Positions 7,013-15,731 of a stretch of 64,000 nucleotides of DNA are shown piece after piece. The notes below the pieces were generated by a model, which searched no databases, was not told where the DNA came from, and was given only the letters and a program-made list of their open reading frames with translations. Within the stretch, counting starts at the first letter, position 1; every line of letters begins with the position of its first letter. A program made the translations under genes and the position numbers. The DNA comes from Luteitalea sp. TBR-22 (lineage in GTDB: Bacteria; Acidobacteriota; Vicinamibacteria; Vicinamibacterales; Vicinamibacteraceae): NCBI RefSeq assembly GCF_016865485.1, contig NZ_AP024452.1, positions 186,001 to 250,000 on the forward strand, in the 5' to 3' direction.

Positions 7013-8797
7013 ATGCTGCGCCGCGCGCTCGAACTCATCCCGCCGGCCCAACGCTGGTCCTGGGCCGCCCTGGCGCCGATGGCCTGCGTGGCCGCGGTCG
7101 TCGAGGGTGTCGGCGCTGGCGCTGCGCTCGCGCTCGGCACGGCGCTTGCCGAGCCTGGGCGCGCCGCGTCCCTCCCGCTGCTGTCGCGCTGGGCGCCGGC
7201 GGCCAGCGGCGACCCGCGCGACTCGATCCTCGCCATCACGTTGGCCGCAGTGGCCTTCTACCTGCTTCGCGCCGTCCTGCTGACTGCCTTCGCCTGGGCA
7301 CAGGAGCGCATCGTGCACCGTACGGTGGCGAGCACGACGACGCGGCTGGTGCGTGCGTACCTGGCGGCGCCATACGCGTTCCACCTCGGGCGCAACTCGG
7401 CCGCCTTGATCCAGGCCGCGACGCAGTCGGCCGACAACGCCGTCGCCCTGGGCCTGGGGTCGCTCGTGAACCTGACGACCGAGGCCATCACCCTGACGGG
7501 GCTGGTGACCGTGCTGGCCGTGGCGGCGCCCGGTCCCACGCTCGGCGCCGTGGTCGTGATTGGCCTGCTGCTGCTCGCACCGCTCGGCCTGACGCGACAC
7601 CTGGCGCCGCGACTGGGCGAGTCCGTCAGGCGCCTCAACGAGGACGTCCTGCGGCATGTGCAGCAGGCGCTCGCGATGTTCCGCGACGTCCGGGTCGCGG
7701 GCGCGGAGGCGCACTTCGTCGATGTCGTCGACCGCAACCGGCGCAGGCACGCGGTGCTCCGCGGCCGCACCGCGGCCCTCTCGACGGGCGTCCGCCTGTC
7801 GATCGAGACCATCCTCATCGTCGCGGTGCTCGTCGTGGTGGTGGTGGCCACGCGCGCCGGTGCCGAGGGCGGCAGCCTGGTCGGCCTGATGGCCCTGTAC
7901 GCGTACGCGGGCTTCCGCATCGTGCCGGCGGCCAACCGCCTGTCGCTGAACTACTCGCTGCTGCAGGGCGCCCGGCCACACATCGCCATCGTGTGCAATG
8001 ACCTGGCGCGCCTCGCGACGCCGGGCGAGACGCGCGCCGCGACAGACGACGCGCCGTTGCCGTTCACCGAGCGCATCGCGTTCGAGGACGTGGCCTACGC
8101 GTACGAGGGGGACCGGGGCGCGGCGTTGCAGGGCATCAGGCTCGACATCGTTCGCGGCGACTCGATCGGCATCGTCGGCTCGACCGGATCCGGCAAGAGC
8201 ACGCTCGTCGACGTGCTCCTGGGCCTCCTGCCACCCTCGTCGGGGCGACTGCGGGTCGACGGCCGTGACGTGCGCGGGCACGAGCGCGCCTGGCAACGGC
8301 GAATCGGCTACGTGCCTCAGTCGGTCACGCTGATCGACGACACCCTGCGTCGCAACGTGGCGTTCGGCTTGCCCGACGGCCACATCGACGAGGCTCGCGT
8401 CCATGAGGTGTTGCGGCTCGCGCAGCTCGATGCCACCGTCGCAGGCCTGCCGTCCGGGCTCGACACCGTCGTGGGCGAGCGTGGCGCGCGGCTGTCGGGC
8501 GGCGAGCGACAGCGCGTCGCGATCGCGCGAGCGCTGTACCGGGATCCCGACGTCCTGATCCTCGACGAGGCGACGTCGGCCCTCGACAGCCAGACGGAGC
8601 AGGCCATCGTCGCGGCCATCGACCACCTGCGCGGCGTCAAGACGCTGGTGGTCGTCGCGCACCGCCTTTCCACGGTGCGTGGCTGCTCGCGGATCGTCGT
8701 GCTCGCGGAGGGCCGGGTCGTCGCCGAGGGCGCCTACGAGGCACTGCTCGAGACGTCGGACGCGTTCAAGTCCCTGGTCGCTGCGGCGACATCCTGA
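7013..8797 (+). CDS. ABC exporter, fused membrane and ATPase domains
   Basis: The 594-residue half-transporter has an N-terminal membrane domain of about six helices (residues 15-330) and a C-terminal ATPase. The nucleotide-binding motifs are complete: Walker A GSTGSGKST, Q-loop GYVPQSVTL, signature LSGGERQR, Walker B VLILDEATSALD and the H-loop VVVAHRLSTV. It probably works as a homodimer exporting a lipid, glycan or peptide. The neighbouring glycosyltransferase hints at a glycan-linked substrate, but it is transcribed oppositely. The 3' end overlaps that gene's 3' end by 32 bases. Confidence 0.93.
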   Translation: MLRRALELIPPAQRWSWAALAPMACVAAVVEGVGAGAALALGTALAEPGRAASLPLLSRWAPAASGDPRDSILAITLAAVAFYLLRAVLLTAFAWAQERIVHRTVASTTTRLVRAYLAAPYAFHLGRNSAALIQAATQSADNAVALGLGSLVNLTTEAITLTGLVTVLAVAAPGPTLGAVVVIGLLLLAPLGLTRHLAPRLGESVRRLNEDVLRHVQQALAMFRDVRVAGAEAHFVDVVDRNRRRHAVLRGRTAALSTGVRLSIETILIVAVLVVVVVATRAGAEGGSLVGLMALYAYAGFRIVPAANRLSLNYSLLQGARPHIAIVCNDLARLATPGETRAATDDAPLPFTERIAFEDVAYAYEGDRGAALQGIRLDIVRGDSIGIVGSTGSGKSTLVDVLLGLLPPSSGRLRVDGRDVRGHERAWQRRIGYVPQSVTLIDDTLRRNVAFGLPDGHIDEARVHEVLRLAQLDATVAGLPSGLDTVVGERGARLSGGERQRVAIARALYRDPDVLILDEATSALDSQTEQAIVAAIDHLRGVKTLVVVAHRLSTVRGCSRIVVLAEGRVVAEGAYEALLETSDAFKSLVAAATS

Positions 8798-10019
8798 AGG
8801 CGGGCTGTTCGGCGCTCCCCTGCCGGGCCAGCTGCGCCGCGGCGGCTTCGCGAACGCCCGCCATGAAGCGCTCGAGCGCGAAGCGCGGTACGCGCGCCGC
8901 CAGCATCGCCCGCAACTCGTCCTGCGCCGCCTCGTCGTCCATCACCGCCAGGATCTTCGAGACGCCCTCCTCGACCGAGTGGTAGATCAGGCGCGGGTCG
9001 CCGCCGACGATTTCGGTCTGCCCACCGTCGTCGCGCACCCAGACGATGCAGCCGGCAGTGGCCATCTCCGCCGGCGCCATGCCGAAGTGCTCGTTCTCCA
9101 TGGCGTGCAGTCCGTACCGGTTCTCGGCGATGAGGCGCTTGAGGTCCCGGTGCGGCATGTCGAGGTGCAGCGTGATCCAGTCGGCGCGCTCGCGGATGCG
9201 CGCCATGATGCGCTCGAAGTACGCGCCCGACGTCGGATTGCCGACGACGTGGAGGTGGACGTCGGGATGCACGCGGCGGACACCCTCGAGGACGTCGATG
9301 ATGGTGTCGTGGTCCTTCTCCTCGGCGATCCTGCCGAGGCACACGAAGGCCTTGCGCCGGGCCGCCCAGGGGATGTCGGGGAAGCCGCCGGCCACCGGTG
9401 GGTACAGCGTTCGCGGATCGCCGCCATGGGTACGCCTGTATTGAGCGCCGGTCCAGTCCGAGTTGACCAGCGTGAGGTTCCGGTTGACGGCCTCGCTCGA
9501 CACGTCGAAGAAGCGGTCGCAGATCCAGTAGTACGCCCGCAACACGCCGGGCAGGCCGTGGTACCAGCGCATGTCGACCTGCGGGCGCGGGCGCTGGTAG
9601 GCGGGGAAGTGGACGTACTGGATGCCCGCCCTGCCGAAGTCGACCTCGTTGTTGGCCGACACCACCAGGTCGTAGTGCGGCATCGCCCGCTTGGCCAGGC
9701 GCAGCAGGATCGACGACTTCAGCAGGCTCAGGGGCAGCGGGATGGCCTCGACGAGGCGCCGGATCCAGGTCGGTACCGACCGTGCCTCGAGGTCGAGCGA
9801 GGCCAGCGACGTGCCCCAGAACGTGTCGATGCCCCGCACGTCGAACGGGCGCCACGTGAAGACGGTGACGCGATGATCGCGCCGCAGCGCCTGCAGCATC
9901 CACGCGGCCAGGCCGTTGCCGCCGCCCGGCGGCTGGAGCGACGGCTGGATGAACAGCACGGACGTCGTGCCGGTCCGCCTGGCGTCGGGAGTGGCGCGTG
10001 TCGACTCGTCAGTCGTCAT
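8766..10019 (-). CDS. Glycosyltransferase family 4
   Basis: The 417-residue protein has a GT-B fold. Near residue 20 is VLFIQPSLQPPGGGNGLAAW, with the nucleotide-sugar glycine loop. The C-terminal half has the GT4 blocks FVCLGRIAEEKDHDTIIDVL, VHLHVVGNPTSG and the E-rich MENEHFGMAPAEMATAG, with the EX7E catalytic pair. The family transfers a sugar from a nucleotide donor to a glycan or lipid acceptor. The ATG at 10019 was chosen because upstream sequence is low-complexity and belongs to the next gene. It overlaps the DUF1905 gene by 11 bases (same operon), and its 3' end overlaps the ABC exporter tail-to-tail. Confidence 0.9.
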   Translation of the reverse strand: MTTDESTRATPDARRTGTTSVLFIQPSLQPPGGGNGLAAWMLQALRRDHRVTVFTWRPFDVRGIDTFWGTSLASLDLEARSVPTWIRRLVEAIPLPLSLLKSSILLRLAKRAMPHYDLVVSANNEVDFGRAGIQYVHFPAYQRPRPQVDMRWYHGLPGVLRAYYWICDRFFDVSSEAVNRNLTLVNSDWTGAQYRRTHGGDPRTLYPPVAGGFPDIPWAARRKAFVCLGRIAEEKDHDTIIDVLEGVRRVHPDVHLHVVGNPTSGAYFERIMARIRERADWITLHLDMPHRDLKRLIAENRYGLHAMENEHFGMAPAEMATAGCIVWVRDDGGQTEIVGGDPRLIYHSVEEGVSKILAVMDDEAAQDELRAMLAARVPRFALERFMAGVREAAAAQLARQGSAEQPAFRMSPQRPGT

Positions 10020-10290
10020 CGAGCAACTCGAACGCGACGCGCAAGGCGGCGCCTTCGACTCGTGCGCCGCGGATCTTGCGGGGGATCGGCAGGAACCCGT
10101 CGCCGCGCCTGGTGCGCCACACGCTGGTGTCCCACGCGAGATCGTCGAGCCGGGCGCGCACCGGGACACGGCCCCACGCGCCCGCGCTGGTTGGCATGAG
10201 CCCCGGGGGAACGGTGACGTAGAACCAGCCGCCCTTGCCCTCTATGCGCTGCAGGGGCGCGGTGAACGATCGACGACGCGGGGCGGGCAT
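10009..10290 (-). CDS. DUF1905-domain protein
   Basis: The 93-residue protein contains GKGGWFYVTVPP near residue 20, WGRVPVRARLDDLAWDTSVW in the middle, and DGFLPIPRKIRGA near 70, which is the DUF1905 small beta-barrel pattern. The function of the family is unknown. I chose the ATG at 10290; the frame continues upstream to 10389, but that part is Arg-rich and unlike the family. Its last codons overlap the glycosyltransferase start by 11 bases, so the two are probably co-translated. Confidence 0.8.
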   Translation of the reverse strand: MPAPRRRSFTAPLQRIEGKGGWFYVTVPPGLMPTSAGAWGRVPVRARLDDLAWDTSVWRTRRGDGFLPIPRKIRGARVEGAALRVAFELLDDD

Positions 10291-10402
10291 GTGGGCTGCG
10301 GCGTCAGGATACCCGCGACGGACGCGTGATGGCGGGCCACCCCCCTCTCGCCGGTCGCGCCTCGCGGCCGACAAGGAGCACGGCGCCATGCGCCCGACTC
10401 GC

Positions 10403-11350
10403 CTAGGCGAGCACCGTCGTCTCGCCGATGGCCCGCAGGGCGAGCCTGCCGGCCTCGGCCGACAGCATCTTCTCGGCCCGTTCGATCGGCTCGAGGAACG
10501 GCTCGCGGCTCAGGCGGAAGGACTGGTGGTGAACGGGGACGATCCGGCGCGCGCCCGCCGCGTCGGCCATGGCAATGGCCTGCTCGGGGGTGCAGTGGTG
10601 GCGAATCCACGGGTCGTACGCCCCGATGGGCATCACCGCCGCCTCGAACGGCCCGTGGGCGCGGTGGCTGCGGAACACGGGGGTGTCTGCCGTATCACCG
10701 CCGATCAGCAGGCGATGGCCCTCGCGCTCGACGATGAAGCCGGTGTAGCCGCGCCAGGTGTCGCGCTGCACCCGCGCGCCCCAGTGGCGCACCTCGATGG
10801 CACGGACCTGCGCATCGCCGCGGGGCGTGCGGACCCGCGTGGTCTCCGCCCAGCGAAGCTCCTGGACCGACGCCGTGTCGCGCGACGGGAGCAGGTCGGC
10901 CGTGCCGTGGGCCATGACGACCGCCGGCCGCCCCGGCACGGCGGCCAGCGACGGCCGGTCGAGATGGTCGAAGTGGGCGTGCGTCACCAGCAGCAGGTCG
11001 ATGTCGGGCACCTCCGCGGGCGGCAGCGCACATTGCACGAGCCTGAGGGGCCCCAGGGTGCCGAGGCCGAGGCTCACGCCGATCCGCCGGAAGAAGACCG
11101 GGTCGGTCAGGATTCGCAGACCATAGAAGTTGATCAGGACGGTGGCGTGCCCGAGCCAGGCGAGCGTGACGGCGTTCTCGGCCCAGCCAGTCGGGGTGGG
11201 CGTGTGAGGGGCCGGCGGGATGGCGCGGCCCATCTCATCCCAGCGCTCGCGAAGGAACCGGGCTGACCAGGACGAGGACCAGTTGGCCCAGGCTGTGGCG
11301 CCGGCGCCGGCGGCGAGGCCTGAAGCGAGGAAGGTGCGGCGGCTGGGCAT
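10403..11350 (-). CDS. Tat-exported metallo-beta-lactamase-fold hydrolase (NAPE-PLD/UlaG-like)
   Basis: The 315-residue protein begins SRRTFLASGLAAGAGATAWA, a twin-arginine signal. The MBL core has WLGHATVLINF at 65-75, the metal motif THAHFDHLD with His124, His126, Asp128 and His129, and later HWGAR, GGDTAD and HHQSFRL. This layout matches the L-ascorbate-6-phosphate lactonase/NAPE-phospholipase D branch. An AAGGAG ribosome site 4 bases before the ATG at 11350 sets the start. Location in the periplasm is inferred from the Tat signal. The substrate is not known. Confidence 0.9.
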   Translation of the reverse strand: MPSRRTFLASGLAAGAGATAWANWSSSWSARFLRERWDEMGRAIPPAPHTPTPTGWAENAVTLAWLGHATVLINFYGLRILTDPVFFRRIGVSLGLGTLGPLRLVQCALPPAEVPDIDLLLVTHAHFDHLDRPSLAAVPGRPAVVMAHGTADLLPSRDTASVQELRWAETTRVRTPRGDAQVRAIEVRHWGARVQRDTWRGYTGFIVEREGHRLLIGGDTADTPVFRSHRAHGPFEAAVMPIGAYDPWIRHHCTPEQAIAMADAAGARRIVPVHHQSFRLSREPFLEPIERAEKMLSAEAGRLALRAIGETTVLA

Positions 11351-11507
11351 GATCTCCTTCAACTGACGCCATCGGAGGACGACGTGTTCCGCGGCCCGCT
11401 GTCCTCCCCGGCGGATCGGCGTGCCGTCAAGCGCAGGACATCGCGGGAATATGCTGATGACGCACTGGCCTGGCAATTGAATGGCTGTCGAGCGAGGAGT
11501 GTCAACG

Positions 11508-12527
11508 ATGTCCAGGTCCTTGGTCACCTCGGCCCTCGTGATCGCCACGCTGGTGGCGTCACCCGCTCTCGCGCAGCGCCAGCGTCACCCAGGTGGCGGG
11601 GGCGGCGAAGGGGGATGGCAGCGCGGAGGCGCCCCGGCCCAGGAGCGCGGCGGACGTCCAGCACCCCCGCCTCAAGGGGGCGGCAACGCCCGCGGCGAGG
11701 CCCAGGGGCGTGGCGGCCGGCCCGGCGGGTACGAGCCGCCACGGCAGTACGCCGCACCGCCCCCTGAGTACCGGCAACCCCAGCAGCAATCCGGCTACCG
11801 TGGCAGCGGCGACACAGGGCGGTACGCGGTGCCGCGCGATCAGGCGTCAGGCAACCGCTACGGTGCGCCGGGGTACCCTGGCGGCCCTCGACCCGTCCCC
11901 CCATACCAGTCGCCCGGCTACGCCAACCGCGGCTACTCGGGCCGGTACGTCGATCCCGGCTACAACCGGGGCTACTACAACCCGGGCCGTTCGTACGCCG
12001 TGCCGCGCCCGGCGCCCCGCTACTACGCCTACGGCAGCTATCGCGGGTACGCCCATGTGACGCCGCGGTACTACGCGCCGCGCGGCTACGTCTCGCCCTA
12101 CTGGCACGGGGGCTGGGCTGGTGGTTGGGGCGGGGTCGCGGTCGTGGCACCGCGCTACATCTACCCGAGCGTCATCAGCTACGGGGTGTGGCAGCCGTAC
12201 GCGTATCGCCCGAGCCTCGGCCTCGGCATCTACTACGGGACGGGCGGCCTGTATCCCTTCGGCACCATCCCGCCCGCGTTCTACGACCCGACGCCGGGGA
12301 TCGCCTACGGAGGCCTCCGGATCGTCGATGCGCCACGCGACGCCCAGGTGTTCGCCGACGGCTACTACGTGGGCATCGTCGACGACTTCGACGGCGCGTT
12401 CCAGCACCTGAACCTCGAGCCGGGGCCGCACCGCATCGAGATCCACCATCCCGGATTCGCCCCGGTCACCTTCGACGTCGACGTCCAGCCCGGTCGCACC
12501 ATCACCTTGCGTGCCGACGTGTACTGA
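11508..12527 (+). CDS. Secreted Gly/Tyr/Pro-rich protein with C-terminal PEGA domain
   Basis: The 339-residue protein starts with a signal peptide (VTSALVIATLVASPALAQ). The middle (residues 35-235) is low complexity and rich in Gly, Arg, Tyr and Pro, with repeated short blocks such as RYYAPRGY and NRGYYNPGRSY. The last 70 residues (LRIVDAPRDAQVFADGYYVG to the end) form a PEGA domain, a beta-sandwich common in surface proteins. I infer a role at the cell surface or envelope. The ATG at 11508 follows GAGGAG. An upstream in-frame ATG at 11481 would place a polar tail before the signal peptide. Confidence 0.8.
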   Translation: MSRSLVTSALVIATLVASPALAQRQRHPGGGGGEGGWQRGGAPAQERGGRPAPPPQGGGNARGEAQGRGGRPGGYEPPRQYAAPPPEYRQPQQQSGYRGSGDTGRYAVPRDQASGNRYGAPGYPGGPRPVPPYQSPGYANRGYSGRYVDPGYNRGYYNPGRSYAVPRPAPRYYAYGSYRGYAHVTPRYYAPRGYVSPYWHGGWAGGWGGVAVVAPRYIYPSVISYGVWQPYAYRPSLGLGIYYGTGGLYPFGTIPPAFYDPTPGIAYGGLRIVDAPRDAQVFADGYYVGIVDDFDGAFQHLNLEPGPHRIEIHHPGFAPVTFDVDVQPGRTITLRADVY

Positions 12528-13018
12528 CGTGCCTGCGGCCGGGCGTTCTTCGCCGAGCCCGGGCTTCGGCGGGCAGTGACCGCACCCCTCATGCCACCCA
12601 CGGGCGCGACTCCGGTCCCGCCCGTCGTGTTTCCCCGCAGCGTTCCGGCGCATCACCCGAGCGTCACGCCGCCTTGGCCGCCTCGTCACCTTCGATGGGT
12701 ATGCCTGCAATGAGGTGTATGCCTGCACCTGTCGTCGCAGCCCATCTCGGTGTTCGCCAACCGCGCGACGATCGAGGTCACGAGCGCGAGGACGGCGACG
12801 ACGGCAACGAGCGCCGCCGCTGACGCGGCTGGCGGGCCTGCGGTGGGGAAGTGCTGCCGTGGGTCCTTTCCGCCCCCCACACGCCGCGCTCCCTGCGCGG
12901 CCCTTCGCCCATCTCGCAATTTCGTACGGCATCAGGACACAATACGGGGCTGCTCGGGGGCCCGCCGGAAGCGGCGGGTCCGCTCGGGCGTGTCCGGTTG
13001 GTGTCCGAGAGGAACACG
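12528..13018. other. 491-bp gap without a confident gene
   Basis: No frame here has convincing coding features. The best candidate is a minus-strand frame at 12686-12919 with one hydrophobic stretch (AALVAVVAVLALVTSIVARLA), but its flanks are low-complexity and it lacks a clear ribosome site. A stem-loop (CCCGCC with GGCGGG, 12961-12978) lies 41 bp before gnd and falls in its probable leader. Confidence 0.5.
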
Positions 13019-14425
13019 ATGACGTACGACATCGGAGTGGTGGGCCTGGGCGTGATGGGCGGCAACCTCGCCCGCAACATGGAGAGCCGCGGGTTCTCGG
13101 TGGTCGGTTACGACCTCGATCCCGCGAAGACGACCGCCTTTGCCGCCGGCGCCGGCCGCGCGGTGGCGGGCGCCACCTCGGCCGAGCATCTCGCGGCGCT
13201 GCTGTCGCGGCCCCGCAAGGTGCTGCTCATGGTGCCCGCCGGCAAGCCGGTGGACGACGTGATCGCGCACGTGTTGCCGCACCTCGAGGCCGGCGACATC
13301 CTGATCGACGCCGGCAACTCGTTCTTCAAGGACACCGACCGCCGCGAGGCGACACTCGCCGAGAAGGGCGTGCTGTACCTCGGCACGGGCGTGTCGGGCG
13401 GCGAGGAAGGCGCGCTGCGCGGGCCGGCCATCATGCCGGGCGGCTCGAGGCAGGCCTGGGAGGCGGTGGCGCCGATCTTCAACGCGATCGCGGCGCGCGC
13501 CGCCGACGGCCAGCCGTGCGTCGGCCACGTCGGGGCACGCGGCGCCGGGCACTACGTGAAGATGGTGCACAACGGCATCGAGTACGGCGACATGCAGCTC
13601 ATCGCCGAGGTCTACGACGTCTTCAGTCGCGGCCTCGGCATGACCGCCGGCGAGATCTCCGACGTGTTCGTCGAGTGGAACCGCGGCGAGCTGAAGTCCT
13701 ACCTCGTCGAGATCACCGCCGACGTCCTCGCACAGCGCGACACCGACACGGGCATGCCGCTGGTCGACGTGATCCTCGACGAGGCCCAGCAGAAGGGCAC
13801 CGGCAAGTGGATGAGCCAGAACTCGTTCGACGTCGGCGCGCCGATCCCGACGGTCAACGCCGCCGTCGAGTCTCGCCTGCTGTCGGCCCAGAAGACCGAG
13901 CGTCTCGCGGCCGCCCGCGTGCTCACCGGTCCGGCGCCGACCTTCACGGGCGATCGCGCCGCCCTGATCGACGCGGCGCGCCAGGCACTCTACGCCAGCA
14001 AGGTGTGCTCGTACGCGCAGGGCATGGCGCTGCTGCGCATGGCCTCGGCCGAGTACGGCTACGACGTCGATCCCGGGGAGGTGGCGCGCATCTGGCGCGC
14101 TGGCTGCATCATCCGCGCGACGCTGCTCGAGGACATCCGCGCCGCCTTCGCGCGCGACCCGCAGTTGGTCAACTTGCTGATGGACCCGTCGTTCAGCGCC
14201 GCGGTCGGCGCGCGGCAGCAGGCGTGGCGGGAGTTCGTGCAGGTGGCCATCGGCCTCGGCATCCCGGTGCTCGCCACCGGCGCGTCGCTGGCCTACTACG
14301 ACGCCTACCGCAGCGCCCGCCTGCCCGCCAACCTCACGCAGGGCCAGCGCGACTACTTCGGCGCCCACACGTACCGCCGCACCGATCGCGACGGCAGCTT
14401 CCACACGGAGTGGAACAGCAGATAA
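13019..14425 (+). CDS. gnd: 6-phosphogluconate dehydrogenase (decarboxylating)
   Basis: The 468-residue enzyme opens with the NADP-binding motif IGVVGLGVMGGNLARNM. It carries ILIDAGNSFFKDTDRR (with LYLGTGVSGGEEGALRGPA) and the catalytic block GAGHYVKMVHNGIEYGDMQ, with the Lys and Asn of the active site. The C-terminal helix domain has GTGKWMSQNSFDVGAPIP and ends HTYRRTDRDGSFHTEW, as in full-length GndA proteins. It oxidises 6-phosphogluconate to ribulose 5-phosphate, making NADPH and CO2 in the pentose phosphate pathway. The ATG at 13019 follows a GAGAGG site. Its stop codon lies inside the first unit of a heptamer repeat. Confidence 0.97.
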   Translation: MTYDIGVVGLGVMGGNLARNMESRGFSVVGYDLDPAKTTAFAAGAGRAVAGATSAEHLAALLSRPRKVLLMVPAGKPVDDVIAHVLPHLEAGDILIDAGNSFFKDTDRREATLAEKGVLYLGTGVSGGEEGALRGPAIMPGGSRQAWEAVAPIFNAIAARAADGQPCVGHVGARGAGHYVKMVHNGIEYGDMQLIAEVYDVFSRGLGMTAGEISDVFVEWNRGELKSYLVEITADVLAQRDTDTGMPLVDVILDEAQQKGTGKWMSQNSFDVGAPIPTVNAAVESRLLSAQKTERLAAARVLTGPAPTFTGDRAALIDAARQALYASKVCSYAQGMALLRMASAEYGYDVDPGEVARIWRAGCIIRATLLEDIRAAFARDPQLVNLLMDPSFSAAVGARQQAWREFVQVAIGLGIPVLATGASLAYYDAYRSARLPANLTQGQRDYFGAHTYRRTDRDGSFHTEWNSR

Positions 14426-14517
14426 CGTTTAACGTTTAACGATCAACGCTTGACGTCTGACGACCCGTGCTCGGCGTTCGCGCTCAGGTCCAGCCCAGCC
14501 CCTAGCCCCCAGCCCCC
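14421..14517. repeat. Two heptamer arrays between gnd and the sugar kinase
   Basis: The first array (14421-14462) has six units in phase: gataacg, two tttaacg, atcaacg, cttgacg, tctgacg, the same family as 5538-5607. The gnd TAA stop is inside unit one. The second (14490-14517) has four units: ccagccc, agcccct and two agccccc, and it ends at the kinase start codon. Confidence 0.88.
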
Positions 14518-15609
14518 GTGGACGACATGTCGAACACCCTGACCATCCCGCAACACGGCGAACTCGACCTCCTTTCGCTCGGCGCCATCATCCACCGGCT
14601 CGATCCCGGTCGCGTGCCCTTCCGCAAGGCGCGCACCCTGGAGGTCCACGTGAGCGGCGGCGAGTTCAACGTCGCGGCCAACCTCGCCGACTGCTTCGGG
14701 CTGCGCACCGGCATCGCCACCGCGATGGTGAAGTACCCGGTCGGCGACCTGATCGCCGAGCGCGTCCGCGCGATGGGCGTGACGCCGTTCTACAAGCACT
14801 TCGAGCACGACGGCGCTCGCGGCCCGAACATGGCCACCGTCTACAGCGACCAGGGCATGGGCGTGCGTCCTCCGGTGGTGTTCTACAACCGCGCCAACGA
14901 GGCGGCGGCGCTGCTCGAGCCGGGTGACTTCGACTGGCCCGCCATCTTCGGCAAGGGCATCCGCTGGTTCCACAGCGGCGGCTTGTTCGCGTCGCTGTCC
15001 GAGTCGACCGCCGAGGTGATCATCGAGGCCCTGCAGGCGGCCAAGAAGGCCGGCGCGGTGACGTCGTTCGACCTGAACTACCGCGAGAAGCTCTGGAAGG
15101 CCCAGGGCGACGTGACCCGTGCCCCCAAGGTCTTCTCCCGCATCGTCGAGCACGTCGACGTGCTGGTGGGCAACGAGGAGGACCTGCAGAAGGCGCTCGG
15201 CGTGAAGGGGCCCGAGGCCGGCAAGGATTCGGCGCTCGACACCGCGGCGTTCTTCGAGACCATCCAGCAGGTGGTCGACAAGTACCCGCACATCAAGGTG
15301 GTGGCGACGACGCTGCGCGAGGTGCACACGACCAATCGCCACAGCTGGTCGGCGGTGGCGTGGTTCGGCGGCGAGAAGGTGAGCGCCCCGGTGATGCAGC
15401 TCGACGTGCTCGACCGCGTCGGCGGCGGCGACGGCTTCGCGTCAGGGCTGATTTACGGGTTGCTGACGGGCGAGTCGCCGGAGCAGGCCGTGCGCCTCGG
15501 CTGGGCCCACGGCGCGCTGATCACCACGTTCCCGGGCGACACCACGATGGCCACCGTCGAGGACGTGCGCGCCCTGGCCAAGGGCGGGTCGGCGCGCATT
15601 CAGCGGTAA
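14518..15609 (+). CDS. kdgK: PfkB-family carbohydrate kinase, probably 2-keto-3-deoxygluconate kinase
   Basis: The 363-residue protein shows the ribokinase fold. It has an N-terminal substrate block VHVSGGEFNVAANLADCFGL, FDLNYREKLW in the centre, and the ATP/anion-hole signature DRVGGGDGFASGLIYGLL near residue 305. That signature replaces the usual GAGD with GGGD but keeps the catalytic Asp. The family phosphorylates sugars. KDG kinase is inferred from resemblance and from neighbours: gnd upstream and a sugar-acid dehydratase downstream on the other strand. The start could be GTG 14518 or ATG 14527; I see no strong ribosome site for either. Confidence 0.82.
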   Translation: MDDMSNTLTIPQHGELDLLSLGAIIHRLDPGRVPFRKARTLEVHVSGGEFNVAANLADCFGLRTGIATAMVKYPVGDLIAERVRAMGVTPFYKHFEHDGARGPNMATVYSDQGMGVRPPVVFYNRANEAAALLEPGDFDWPAIFGKGIRWFHSGGLFASLSESTAEVIIEALQAAKKAGAVTSFDLNYREKLWKAQGDVTRAPKVFSRIVEHVDVLVGNEEDLQKALGVKGPEAGKDSALDTAAFFETIQQVVDKYPHIKVVATTLREVHTTNRHSWSAVAWFGGEKVSAPVMQLDVLDRVGGGDGFASGLIYGLLTGESPEQAVRLGWAHGALITTFPGDTTMATVEDVRALAKGGSARIQR

Positions 15610-15611
15610 AG

Positions 15612-15726
15612 CAGGCTCAGGATTTCAGGCTCAGCACCAGGCTCAAGGCTTCGGGCTCAAGGCTCAGAGAGCGTTCCGATTGGTCGAAAGATGCTTTCTG
15701 AGCCCTGAGCCGTGAGCCGTAAGCCT
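15612..15726. repeat. Inverted heptamer element (GGCTCAA ... TGAGCCC), copy 1
   Basis: The left arm (15612-15672) is built of caggctc/aaggctc units. The right arm (15692-15726) reads tgctttc, tgagccc, tgagccg, tgagccg, taagcct. GGCTCAAGGCTCAGAGAGC in the left arm can pair with GCTTTCTGAGCCCTGAGCC in the right over 19 positions with few mismatches, giving a hairpin with a loop of about 20 bases. It lies between convergent genes. Confidence 0.9.
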
Positions 15727-15731
15727 TTGTT

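Noticed and set aside
10291-10389. N-terminal extension of the DUF1905 gene.
   Set aside because: Arg-rich sequence unlike the family; the ATG at 10290 gives a normal DUF1905 length.
12686-12919. Minus-strand 77-codon frame with a hydrophobic stretch.
   Set aside because: No ribosome site, low-complexity flanks and no recognisable family. It is kept only as a possibility in the gap entry.
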